Source: Hydrogenophilaceae bacterium
Lineage (GTDB): Bacteria > Pseudomonadota > Gammaproteobacteria > Burkholderiales > Thiobacillaceae
Assembly (NCBI GenBank): GCA_024709485.1
Contig: JANJWO010000074.1
Span: 41,385 to 105,384, forward strand
Direction of reading: 5' to 3'
Length of the DNA: 64,000 nucleotides
Shown here: in pieces, positions 52,938-59,416 of the stretch
How the letters are laid out: the number at the start of each line of letters is the position of its first letter
How positions within the stretch are numbered: the stretch's first letter is position 1
The notes under the pieces: generated by a model
Database searches by the model: none
Told to the model about the DNA's origin: nothing
The model's input: the letters and a program-made list of their open reading frames with translations, nothing else
Position numbers and translations under genes: made by a program

Positions 52938-54922
52938 ACGCACCTGAAAAAATCACCACCGAAGAAACCCCCACCGCCAGCTTCGAACTTATCCGGCTGA
53001 CCCAGCTCCACCCATCGCCCACCAACCCGCGCAAGAACTTCCCCGAAGACAAGCTGCAGGAACTGGCCGAGACCATCAAGGACCACGGCATCATTGAGCC
53101 CATCATCGTGCGCCCCTGGGCGGAATGGGACGACCCGAACATGAACTACGAAATCGTCTCCGGCGAGCGGCGCTTCCGCGCGTCCAAGCTGGCCGGCGCC
53201 GAGACCATCCCCGCGCTGATCCGCCACCTCACCGACGACCAGGTGCTGGAAATCCAGGTCATCGAAAACCTGCAACGCGAGGAAGTACACCCCATCGAGG
53301 AAGCCGAAGGCTACCAGCTGTTGATGGACCGTACCGGCTGCAGCGCGGAGGAGATGGCTCACAAGGTCGGCAAGAGCAAGGCCTACATCTACGCCAGGCT
53401 CAAGCTCACCGCCCTGCATGACGGCGCGCGCGACGCCTTCCGCGAAGGCAAGCTCAATGCCAGCACCGCGCTGCTCATCGCCCGCATTCCCGGCAAGAAG
53501 CTGCAGGAAGATGCACTCGAAGCCATCACCGAAGACGGCTACGACGGCCCCATGTCTTACAGGGAAGCCGCGCAATACATCCAGCAGAACTACATGCTGC
53601 GCTTGAGCGATGCGCCTTTCCCGCTGGATTGGGAAGACCTGCCGCGCATCAAATCCTGCGCCGGCTGCTCGTGCCGCAGCGGGAACCAGCCCGAACTCTT
53701 CGCCGACATCGAAAGTGCAGACGTCTGCACCGACCCGCCCTGTCTGGCCAGGAAGCGCGAAGCCTGGGCCGAACGCAAGAGGGCCGAAGCCGAACAACAT
53801 GGGCTCGAAGTCATAACCGGCAAAGAAGCCGAGAAGATCATCCCGCACTGGGTAACCGACGATCTTCAATCTCTCCGCGGCGGTTACCTCGCCCTTGATG
53901 CGCGCTGCGAAGAGGCAGAACCCGTGCGCCCGGTGCCGGCTGAGCCAAAAGAGCCCGAAGGCGAAGATGAAGCCGCCTGGGATGCCTATTACGAAGCCGA
54001 CGACGCTTACGAAAACGCCCGCTATGCCGCCCTGCCCACCTACCGCGAACTGCTCGAAGGCGAAGACATCAAGCGCGTCATAGTGCAGCACCCCAAGACC
54101 GGTGACCTCATCGAATGCGTGAAGAGGGACGAAGCCGAAGTGCTGCTCACCGCCATGGGCAAGATTCCGCAGCCCATGCTGAGCAAGGCCGGCGACAGCA
54201 CCACCAGCCGCGACAACTACGCCAACGACAGCAAGAAAAGAGAGCAGGATGCAAAAGCAGAAACAGCCTACCGCGAACTGCTGCTCAAGCAAATCCTGTT
54301 CAAACACGCCGGCGAGCCGCTTACCGAAGATGACCTGCGCCTCATCGCACACACCATGTGGACGCAGCTCAACTATGACCACCAGACGCTGCTGTGCAAA
54401 GTGTTCAACGACACCGACTCCAGCGACGACGTGCTCGCCATGGGCAAGGCCATCGCAACCGCCAGCATGGAAGACATTAACCGCCTGCTGCTCGCCCTGC
54501 CGCTCATCAAACAGGTGTACGTCAGCTGGTGGCGTGCCCCCGAGGAGAAACCCGAACTCCTGCTCGCCAATGCAAAGCGCTTCGGCATCGATGCGGCCGA
54601 GGTCAGGCAGCAACTGGATGCGCTCAACGCGCCCAAGAAGGCAAAGGCCAAGCCCGCGGCAAAAGCAAAGACCAAAGCCAAAACCGAACCGCAGCCAGAA
54701 GCGCCCCAGGAGCCCGTCACCACCATTGCGGTCGGCGACAAGGTCCGCATCAAGGCAGACGCCAAAGGGCCCAACGGAAAAAAGCGCAAGTGCGCCGGCC
54801 GCGAGGGAACTATCGATGCGATCAGCTTCGACGGCACCCACCACACCGTGCGCTTCGGTGAGAAAGCCACCGACATCGTCACCAACCTCGCGCGTGACGA
54901 GTTCGACAAGGTGGAAGCATGA
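52934..54922 (+). CDS. ParB/Spo0J-like DNA-binding protein
   Basis: A 662-residue protein. Residues about 18-115 are a ParB N-terminal domain (LTQLHPSPTNPRKNFPEDKLQELAETIKDHGIIEPIIVRP, box GERRFRASKLAG, IENLQREEVHPIEEAEGYQLL), followed by a helix-turn-helix (SAEEMAHKVGKSKAYIYARLKL). A Cys-rich stretch (CAGCSCRSGNQPELFADIESADVCTDPPC) and a long acidic middle follow. The C terminus is a Lys/Ala-rich linker and a KOW/SH3-like domain. No ParA partner lies nearby, so a role in replication or gene control may be likelier than partitioning. The gene itself holds a perfect 16-base palindrome. Confidence 0.85.
   Translation: MNAPEKITTEETPTASFELIRLTQLHPSPTNPRKNFPEDKLQELAETIKDHGIIEPIIVRPWAEWDDPNMNYEIVSGERRFRASKLAGAETIPALIRHLTDDQVLEIQVIENLQREEVHPIEEAEGYQLLMDRTGCSAEEMAHKVGKSKAYIYARLKLTALHDGARDAFREGKLNASTALLIARIPGKKLQEDALEAITEDGYDGPMSYREAAQYIQQNYMLRLSDAPFPLDWEDLPRIKSCAGCSCRSGNQPELFADIESADVCTDPPCLARKREAWAERKRAEAEQHGLEVITGKEAEKIIPHWVTDDLQSLRGGYLALDARCEEAEPVRPVPAEPKEPEGEDEAAWDAYYEADDAYENARYAALPTYRELLEGEDIKRVIVQHPKTGDLIECVKRDEAEVLLTAMGKIPQPMLSKAGDSTTSRDNYANDSKKREQDAKAETAYRELLLKQILFKHAGEPLTEDDLRLIAHTMWTQLNYDHQTLLCKVFNDTDSSDDVLAMGKAIATASMEDINRLLLALPLIKQVYVSWWRAPEEKPELLLANAKRFGIDAAEVRQQLDALNAPKKAKAKPAAKAKTKAKTEPQPEAPQEPVTTIAVGDKVRIKADAKGPNGKKRKCAGREGTIDAISFDGTHHTVRFGEKATDIVTNLARDEFDKVEA
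53715..53730. repeat. Perfect 16-bp palindrome GTGCAGACGTCTGCAC (copy 2)
   Basis: It is identical to 43335-43350 and lies within the Cys-rich part of the ParB-like gene. Chromosomal parS sites are also 16-base palindromes, so this may be that protein's own binding site; the flanking bases differ between the two copies. Confidence 0.6.
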
Positions 54923-55131
54923 CCAAAACCCCCACTCTGCTGCGCATCACCGCGGTCAACAACCCTGCCGAGCAACTGCTGAACAACGCTGCCGAGGAAA
55001 TGGACGCGCTGGTCAACTTCGCCCATCAATTCCTGGACCCGGAAGGATACGGCTGGGCAGTCAGCGCCGAGATCCGCGACCATGCCCGCCGCGTGCTGGG
55101 CATGGAGCCTGTGGAGACCGTGCGCAAATGA
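54919..55131 (+). CDS. Small helical protein
   Basis: A 70-residue protein (LLRITAVNNPAEQLLNNAAEEMDALVNFAHQFLDPEGYGWAVSAEIRDHARRVLGM). Its ATG overlaps the ParB-like stop and its TGA overlaps the next ATG. No family recognised. Confidence 0.6.
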   Translation: MTKTPTLLRITAVNNPAEQLLNNAAEEMDALVNFAHQFLDPEGYGWAVSAEIRDHARRVLGMEPVETVRK

Positions 55132-55385
55132 CTGAAACCGCCCTCTTCCTCTCCGCCTTCTTCACCGTGTTCCTGCTCGTCTTCCAGCAGCAGAACGTCA
55201 TCCACCGGCACCGCGGCTGGGGAACCATCACCAGCCTTGCCATCGGCACCGCCCAGCTCACCCTGTGGCGCTACGTGCCCGAGGCAACCATCCCCCAGCT
55301 TGCCGCCGCGCTGATCGGCGGCCCCGTTGGGTTTAACGCCGCCCTCTGGGCGCACCCACTCATCGTTAAAAGGACCACCGCATGA
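55128..55385 (+). CDS. Small membrane protein upstream of the DGR
   Basis: An 85-residue protein with two or three hydrophobic stretches (ALFLSAFFTVFLLVFQQQNV, TSLAIGTAQLTLWRYV, LAAALIGGPVGFNAALW). It overlaps the first DGR target gene by 4 bases. Whether it acts with the DGR is unknown. Confidence 0.6.
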   Translation: MTETALFLSAFFTVFLLVFQQQNVIHRHRGWGTITSLAIGTAQLTLWRYVPEATIPQLAAALIGGPVGFNAALWAHPLIVKRTTA

Positions 55386-55993
55386 AATCCTCCATCGAAG
55401 AAATCACCCCCATCCTCGGCACCGGCATGGGCGGCGGCTACTACGCCGGCCGCATCCGCGTGGGCGAAGACGTGTTCGCCCTCATCGTCGCGCCCAAGGA
55501 CGAAGGCGAGCACCAGCCCGCCATCTGGATACCCAAGGACAAAGACGTGCACGGCGCCAAGTCATACAACGACGGCCTGGCCAACACCCAGGCCATGGCA
55601 GAGGCCGGCAGCAAGCTGGCGAAGTGGGCGCGGGATCTGCGCATTGCCGGACACAACGACTGGTATCTGCCCAGCCAGGACGAGCTGGAGATCATCTACC
55701 GCAACCTCAAGCCAACCACCGACGAGAACTGGTGCTACGCCCGCAGCGGCATCAACCTGCACGCCGTCACGCCGACCCTGCCCTACACGCCCGACTTCCC
55801 CGTGCAGACCGAAGCCGAACTGTTCAAGGCTGGCGGCGAGCAGGCCTTCGAGACGGCCTGGTACTGGAGTTCGACGCAGCACGTCTCGAACTCCTACTAT
55901 GCCTGGTATCAGACTTTCTACGACGGCTACCAGCACTGCTACAACCAGTACAACGAGCTCAGAGCCCGTGCCGTCCGCAGATTAAAAATTTAG
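55382..55993 (+). CDS. DGR target protein 1 (DUF1566-like, C-type-lectin fold expected)
   Basis: A 203-residue protein with no signal peptide. The central part (GHNDWYLPSQDELEIIYRNLKP) and the tail YWSST-x-HVSNSYYAWYQ are typical of DUF1566-like lectin-fold proteins used by DGRs. The last 38 residues are encoded by variable repeat 1, which ends just before the stop. Relative to the template, Asn codons have become Tyr, Thr, Asp, His and others, which would reshape a ligand-binding face. It overlaps the preceding gene by 4 bases. A phage receptor-binding or secreted role is possible. Confidence 0.88.
   Translation: MKSSIEEITPILGTGMGGGYYAGRIRVGEDVFALIVAPKDEGEHQPAIWIPKDKDVHGAKSYNDGLANTQAMAEAGSKLAKWARDLRIAGHNDWYLPSQDELEIIYRNLKPTTDENWCYARSGINLHAVTPTLPYTPDFPVQTEAELFKAGGEQAFETAWYWSSTQHVSNSYYAWYQTFYDGYQHCYNQYNELRARAVRRLKI
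55871..55984 (+). repeat. Variable repeat 1 (VR1)
   Basis: 114 bases aligned without gaps to the template at 57036-57149. There are 13 differences, all where the template has A (changed to C, G or T). The 5' 17 and the 3' 30 or so bases are identical. The stop codon of the target gene follows within three codons of its end. Confidence 0.97.
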
Positions 55994-56020
55994 TCCTTCA
56001 TCCATTTCACAGGAGCCACC

Positions 56021-56488
56021 ATGAGCACCATCACTCTCGAAGCAGTCAAAACCGAGCAAGGCAAGCTGGCCAGGATGATCGCCCAGCTCGAAGAAGACAT
56101 GAAGAAGAGCCCCGGCTTTTTCGAGTACCAGGGCAAGCGCATTCCGCTGGAAACCGGCGAGCGCTACATTGGCACGATCATCAGCGCAGACGGTTCGCGC
56201 AACCACCACATCATCCTGTTGCCCGGTGAGCAGAACAACGTCAAATGGCAAGCGGCAATGGACTGGGCAGCCTCCATCGGCGGCGAACTCCCGGACCGCT
56301 GCGAGTCTGCCCTGCTCTTCGCCACCATGAAGGATGAATTTGAGTCCGAGTGGTATTGGCTTCGTGAGCAGCACGTCTCGTACTCGGACTATGCCTGGTT
56401 TCAGAATTTCACCAGCGGCAACCAGAGCTACAGCCGCAAGAACGACAAGCTCAGCGCCCGTGCCGTCCGCAGATTAATCATTGAGTAA
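56021..56488 (+). CDS. DGR target protein 2 (DUF1566-like)
   Basis: A 155-residue protein after a GGAG-led start. The N terminus is helical (TLEAVKTEQGKLARMIAQLEEDMKK). The middle (GERYIGTIISADGSRNHHIILLPGEQNNVKWQAAMDWAASIGGELPDRCESALLF) and the variable tail (YWLREQHVSYSDYAWFQNF) are lectin-fold-like. It has the same variable region as target 1, altered at different positions. A second target served by one template is known from other DGRs. Its helical N terminus suggests a different scaffold or partner from target 1. Confidence 0.88.
   Translation: MSTITLEAVKTEQGKLARMIAQLEEDMKKSPGFFEYQGKRIPLETGERYIGTIISADGSRNHHIILLPGEQNNVKWQAAMDWAASIGGELPDRCESALLFATMKDEFESEWYWLREQHVSYSDYAWFQNFTSGNQSYSRKNDKLSARAVRRLIIE
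56368..56476 (+). repeat. Variable repeat 2 (VR2)
   Basis: It aligns to template positions 57041-57149 (109 bases). There are 13 differences, all at template adenines; the first five template bases do not match. Identity is complete over the last 25 bases. Confidence 0.97.
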
Positions 56489-56512
56489 TTCAATTATTTG
56501 GTTTTCATCAGC

Positions 56513-56866
56513 ATGGCTATCCATACCCAACTGCCCATTTACAAGGTCGCTTACGACCTGCTCGATGTTGTCACCGATCTGGTGAAGAACATGCCGCGCG
56601 ATTTCAAGCAGTCCATCGGCGGCAAGATCAGCCAGGAGTGCGTCGAGATCGTGGTGCTGATCTTCCGCGCCAACTGCGCGCGGGACAAGGCGCCACACCT
56701 CGGCGAACTCATCGAGCGCCTGCAGGTGGCCGAGCTGCTGTTGCGCCTCTCGCGCGACAAGCGGCTTATCTCCACCAAGCAGTACGCGCAGGCGGTCGAG
56801 CTGACCAACAGCGTCGGCAAGCAGGCGGGTGGATGGCGCCGTTCCGCACTTTCGCCAGCTTCGTGA
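56513..56866 (+). CDS. avd: Avd-like accessory variability protein
   Basis: A 117-residue helical protein (MAIHTQLPIYKVAYDLLDVVTDLVKNMPRDFKQSIGGKISQECVEIVVLIFRANCARDKAPHLGELIERLQVAELLLRLSRDKRLIS pattern) of the four-helix-bundle Avd/S23-like family. Avd is a basic pentameric partner of the reverse transcriptase and binds template RNA; both are needed for adenine mutagenesis. It lies between the targets and the template, the usual place. The C-terminal tail after GGWRRS is short. Confidence 0.9.
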   Translation: MAIHTQLPIYKVAYDLLDVVTDLVKNMPRDFKQSIGGKISQECVEIVVLIFRANCARDKAPHLGELIERLQVAELLLRLSRDKRLISTKQYAQAVELTNSVGKQAGGWRRSALSPAS

Positions 56867-57035
56867 TGGTCAAGGCCACCATGACTGTGCGAACTTTTAA
56901 TCTGGTCGTGCCGCTGGCTCACAAGGCCACCGCCATGCGCATCACGGATACCGATGGCGAGAGCCATGCCAGGTCTGGCGCAGTTTCCCCGCTGATCGGC
57001 CCAGGCCTTCAGCGAGGCGACGTGGATAGCACGAA

Positions 57036-57149
57036 TCGACGCAGCACGTCTCAAACTCAAACTATGCCTGGTATCAGAATTTCAACAACGGCAACCAGAA
57101 CTACAACAACAAGAACAACAAGCTCAGAGCCCGTGCCGTCCGCAGATTA
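57036..57149 (+). repeat. DGR template repeat (TR)
   Basis: 114 bases, about 41 of them adenine, mainly in AAC and AAT codons if read in the target frame, giving Asn-rich sequence. It is the unmutated parent of both variable repeats. It lies 169 bases after the Avd gene and overlaps the presumed start of the reverse-transcriptase frame, which stays open through it. It would be transcribed as part of a non-coding template RNA. Confidence 0.97.
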
Positions 57150-58260
57150 CCCCGCGCGCCACCCTGCTGATTTTTCTTTCGAGGCCCTGGTGCAAGCCTA
57201 CCTCGACTGCCGCCAGGCCAAGCGCAACACCGCCAGCGCACTGGCCTTCGAGCAAGACCTTGAGCGCAACCTGTGCGCGCTGCATGCCGAGCTGACCGCC
57301 GGCACCTACCAGCCCGGCCGCTCCATCTGCTTCGTCATCACCCGGCCCAAGCCGCGCGAGGTGTGGGCGGCCGACTTCCGCGACCGCATCGTGCACCACC
57401 TGCTCTACAACCGCATCGCGCCCAGGTTCTACGCCAGCTTCATTGCAGACAGTTGCGCCTGCATTCCCGGCCGCGGCACCCTGTACGCCGCCCAGCGGCT
57501 GGAATCCAAGGTGCGCAGCATCACGCAAAACTGGAGCCGGCCGGCCCACTACCTCAAGATGGACCTGGCCAACTTCTTCGTCAGCATCGACAAGCACATC
57601 CTGCGTGAGCTGCTGGCCAAGCGAATCACCGAACCATGGTGGATGCGGCTTGCCGACACCCTGCTCTTCCACGACCCGCGCCAGGACTTTGAATACCATG
57701 GCAAGCCTGCGCTACTCGACAAGGTGCCGCCGCACAAGCGCCTCACCAACCAGCCCGTCCACCTTGGTCTGCCCATCGGCAACCTCAGCAGCCAGTTCTT
57801 CGCCAACGTCTATCTTGATGTTCTCGACCAGCACATCAAGCACCGCATCGGCGCCCGGCACTACATCCGCTACGTCGACGACTTCATCCTGCTGCACGAA
57901 TCGCCCCAGTGGCTGAACGATGCCCGGAAAGAGATCGAGTCCTTCCTTCCTGCGCGGCTCAATGCCCGCCTCAACCCCAGCAAAACCATCCTGCAGCCCG
58001 TTGACCGCGGCGTCGACTTCGTCGGCCAGGTCATCAAGCCCTGGCGCCGCGTCACCCGAAAACGCACCGTAAACGAAGCCATTAATCGCGTGGCCAGCAT
58101 CAGGGCTGAGGATCTATTCGAGACGGCAAACAGCTACTTCGGCCTGCTCGGGCAGGCAACCCGCAGCCACAAGCACCGCGCACGGCTGGCCAATGCAATC
58201 AGGCCGCGTGGACATTCGATTAAGTCTGACCTGACAAAAGCCTACAGGAGACCATCTTGA
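57133..58260 (+). CDS. DGR reverse transcriptase
   Basis: A 375-residue reverse transcriptase if the GTG at 57133 is the start; an ATG at 57064 inside the template adds 23 residues, and neither has a clear ribosome site. The DGR-type motifs are present: SICFVITRPKPREVWAADFRDRIVHHLLYN (motif 1-2), LKMDLANFFVSIDKHIL (motif 3 with Asp), GLPIGNLSSQFFANVYLDVLD (motif 4; GxxxSQ marks DGR enzymes), and YIRYVDDFILL (catalytic YVDD). It makes cDNA from the template RNA with adenine-specific errors. A stop overlaps the next gene's TTG. Confidence 0.95.
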   Translation: MPSADYPARHPADFSFEALVQAYLDCRQAKRNTASALAFEQDLERNLCALHAELTAGTYQPGRSICFVITRPKPREVWAADFRDRIVHHLLYNRIAPRFYASFIADSCACIPGRGTLYAAQRLESKVRSITQNWSRPAHYLKMDLANFFVSIDKHILRELLAKRITEPWWMRLADTLLFHDPRQDFEYHGKPALLDKVPPHKRLTNQPVHLGLPIGNLSSQFFANVYLDVLDQHIKHRIGARHYIRYVDDFILLHESPQWLNDARKEIESFLPARLNARLNPSKTILQPVDRGVDFVGQVIKPWRRVTRKRTVNEAINRVASIRAEDLFETANSYFGLLGQATRSHKHRARLANAIRPRGHSIKSDLTKAYRRPS

Positions 58261-58616
58261 AACCCCAATTCATAAACCCAGACGTCCACTCTGTCCCCTG
58301 CAACGGCTGCACACTCTGTTGCCACAACGACGCCATCCGTCTGCTACCTGGCGACGATCCCGACCAATACGAAACCCAACCCCATCACTACATGCCCGGC
58401 CAGCTCATGCTCAAGCACAAGCCAAACGGCGACTGCATCTACCTGGGCGAATCCGGCTGCAGCATCCACGACCGCCGGCCGCGCATGTGCAAACGCATGG
58501 ACTGCCGCACCATCGCTCGCGTCTTCACCTGGACCCAGGTACGCAAGATGGAGCGCCGCAACGCCATCAAAATGGCTGTATGGCAGCGCGGAAAGGAACT
58601 TCTCAAGAATGCCTAA
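58257..58616 (+). CDS. YkgJ-like cysteine-cluster protein
   Basis: A 119-residue protein with CNGCTLCCHNDAIRLL near the N terminus, then GESGCSIHDRRPRMCKRMDCR. This Cys pattern is that of the YkgJ-type zinc or iron-sulphur cluster family. It starts at TTG seven bases after AGGAG, and overlaps the reverse-transcriptase stop. It is not a known DGR component; a role is not established. Confidence 0.8.
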   Translation: MKPQFINPDVHSVPCNGCTLCCHNDAIRLLPGDDPDQYETQPHHYMPGQLMLKHKPNGDCIYLGESGCSIHDRRPRMCKRMDCRTIARVFTWTQVRKMERRNAIKMAVWQRGKELLKNA

Positions 58617-59028
58617 ATCCGCCAAACCCAAGCGCGCCTACAAACCTCGCCCCATCGTCAAGCCCCTCAAGGCCCGCAACGACTGGGTGATGGAAGGCGA
58701 AGTCCATGCTGCGCTGCTCGCGATCGAGGCCGACCAGGTGCAAGAAATCCATCTGGCAAATTTGGGTAGCCATGCAGACCTCGTGCGGCGGCTGGAGACC
58801 GCACCATTCCATGCCCAGCGCCAGGCCCAAACCATCGTGCGTATCCTCGCCGAAATCATGGAACGCAAACCTCCTACCGTCACTCAGCTCGAACAAATCG
58901 CGATTCGTGCGGCGCTGAAGATCACTCTCCCCGTTCTGCGGCAGGCAAGCAACTACGCCGTCGAGAGAGCTGCGCAAGCGGCATGGAAAGCCTACGCGCG
59001 CGATGGAGGGTTGAAGGTAGACCTTTGA
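58609..59028 (+). CDS. Hypothetical helical phage protein, last gene before attR
   Basis: A 139-residue basic, helical protein (KSAKPKRAYKPRPIVKPLKARNDWVMEGEVHAALLAIEADQVQEIHLANLGSHADLVRRL). It overlaps the Cys-cluster gene by 8 bases. No family recognised. It ends the rightward operon, 83 bases before a strong terminator. Confidence 0.65.
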   Translation: MPKSAKPKRAYKPRPIVKPLKARNDWVMEGEVHAALLAIEADQVQEIHLANLGSHADLVRRLETAPFHAQRQAQTIVRILAEIMERKPPTVTQLEQIAIRAALKITLPVLRQASNYAVERAAQAAWKAYARDGGLKVDL

Positions 59029-59110
59029 AACCGGTCCGACGCCCGTGCAGGCGAAACTGGTGTCCGGAGCAACCCCCGGAACAGCAAGAGTAGGCTAGGC
59101 CTATAATCTT

Positions 59111-59138
59111 GAAAAAGCCCGCTACGGCGGGCTTTTTG
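59111..59138 (+). terminator. Bidirectional terminator at the right end of the prophage
   Basis: GAAAAAGCCCGC, loop TACG, GCGGGCTTTTT is a perfect stem with A-run and T-run, working in both directions. It ends the DGR operon and blocks transcripts running leftward from the displaced rimO start. Confidence 0.9.
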
Positions 59139-59217
59139 TTATCCTAGCCGCCGATTTAGTTTTAAGCATCTTCGGGCAGCCCAGCGAAACGAAACCGACT
59201 TTTGGAATACTGCTCAT
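59122..59217 (-). pseudogene. Displaced original 5' end of rimO
   Basis: The minus strand reads MSSIPKVGFVSLGCPK, the conserved RimO N terminus, then leaves the gene at the phage junction and continues to a stop (31 codons in all). It shows where rimO began before integration. It lies on the far side of the prophage from the rimO body, so excision would restore the original gene. Its ATG overlaps the ATG of the plus-strand gene at 59216 in CATG. Confidence 0.92.
59170..59172. other. attR crossover (CTT core)
   Basis: The point where phage sequence meets the displaced host rimO start, sharing CTT with attL at 20680-20682. Host bases to the right differ from the phage copy at attL (CGGGCAGCCC against GGGACACCC). 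Confidence 0.85.
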
Positions 59218-59416
59218 GTACGTGGTCCTGATTGCCCTGCTCTACATACTGCTGATGATGGTGGTAACGGCCGAATCCGTCTTCAAGGGGGTGATGGTGC
59301 TGCTGTTCGGCGGCGGATTCATCGCCCTGGTGTTCTATCTTCTGGACACGCCGCGCCGCGTGCGCTCAAGACGCATGGCCGAAATGGCCGATCGCGGTGA
59401 TGGCGGCGATGCCTAG
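59216..59416 (+). CDS. Small two-span membrane protein
   Basis: A 66-residue protein with two hydrophobic segments (VVLIALLYILLMMVVTA and VMVLLFGGGFIALVFYLL) and a basic C terminus, so the tail is probably cytoplasmic. Its ATG overlaps the displaced rimO start. It overlaps the end of the convergent ZIP gene by 51 bases. No family recognised. Confidence 0.6.
   Translation: MYVVLIALLYILLMMVVTAESVFKGVMVLLFGGGFIALVFYLLDTPRRVRSRRMAEMADRGDGGDA

Larger units (their letters stand above)
55382..58260 (+). other. Diversity-generating retroelement (two targets, Avd, template, reverse transcriptase)
   Basis: Order: target 1 with VR1, target 2 with VR2, avd-like gene, template repeat, reverse transcriptase, all on the plus strand. 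RNA copied from the template is reverse transcribed with errors at adenines and the cDNA replaces the variable repeats. All 26 template-to-variable substitutions are at template adenines. The locus is at the end of the rightward arm, next to attR. Confidence 0.96.
20681..59171. mobile_element. Complete 38.5-kb siphovirus-type prophage integrated in rimO
   Basis: The ends are set by the split rimO gene: its body at attL and its original 5' end at attR. Between them lie integrase, repressor and cro-like genes, replication, terminase, portal, capsid, lambda-like tail, lysis and accessory genes with no obvious break, so the phage may be inducible. The structural operon runs leftward on the minus strand and the accessory/DGR arm rightward. 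Confidence 0.93.

Noticed and set aside
56638-57063. N-terminal 140 codons of the long frame containing the reverse transcriptase
   Set aside because: They overlap the Avd gene in another frame and have shadow composition; the RT domain begins after the template.
59103-59108. TATAAT as a promoter at the right prophage end
   Set aside because: No acceptable -35 box at the right distance, and a strong terminator follows within a few bases.
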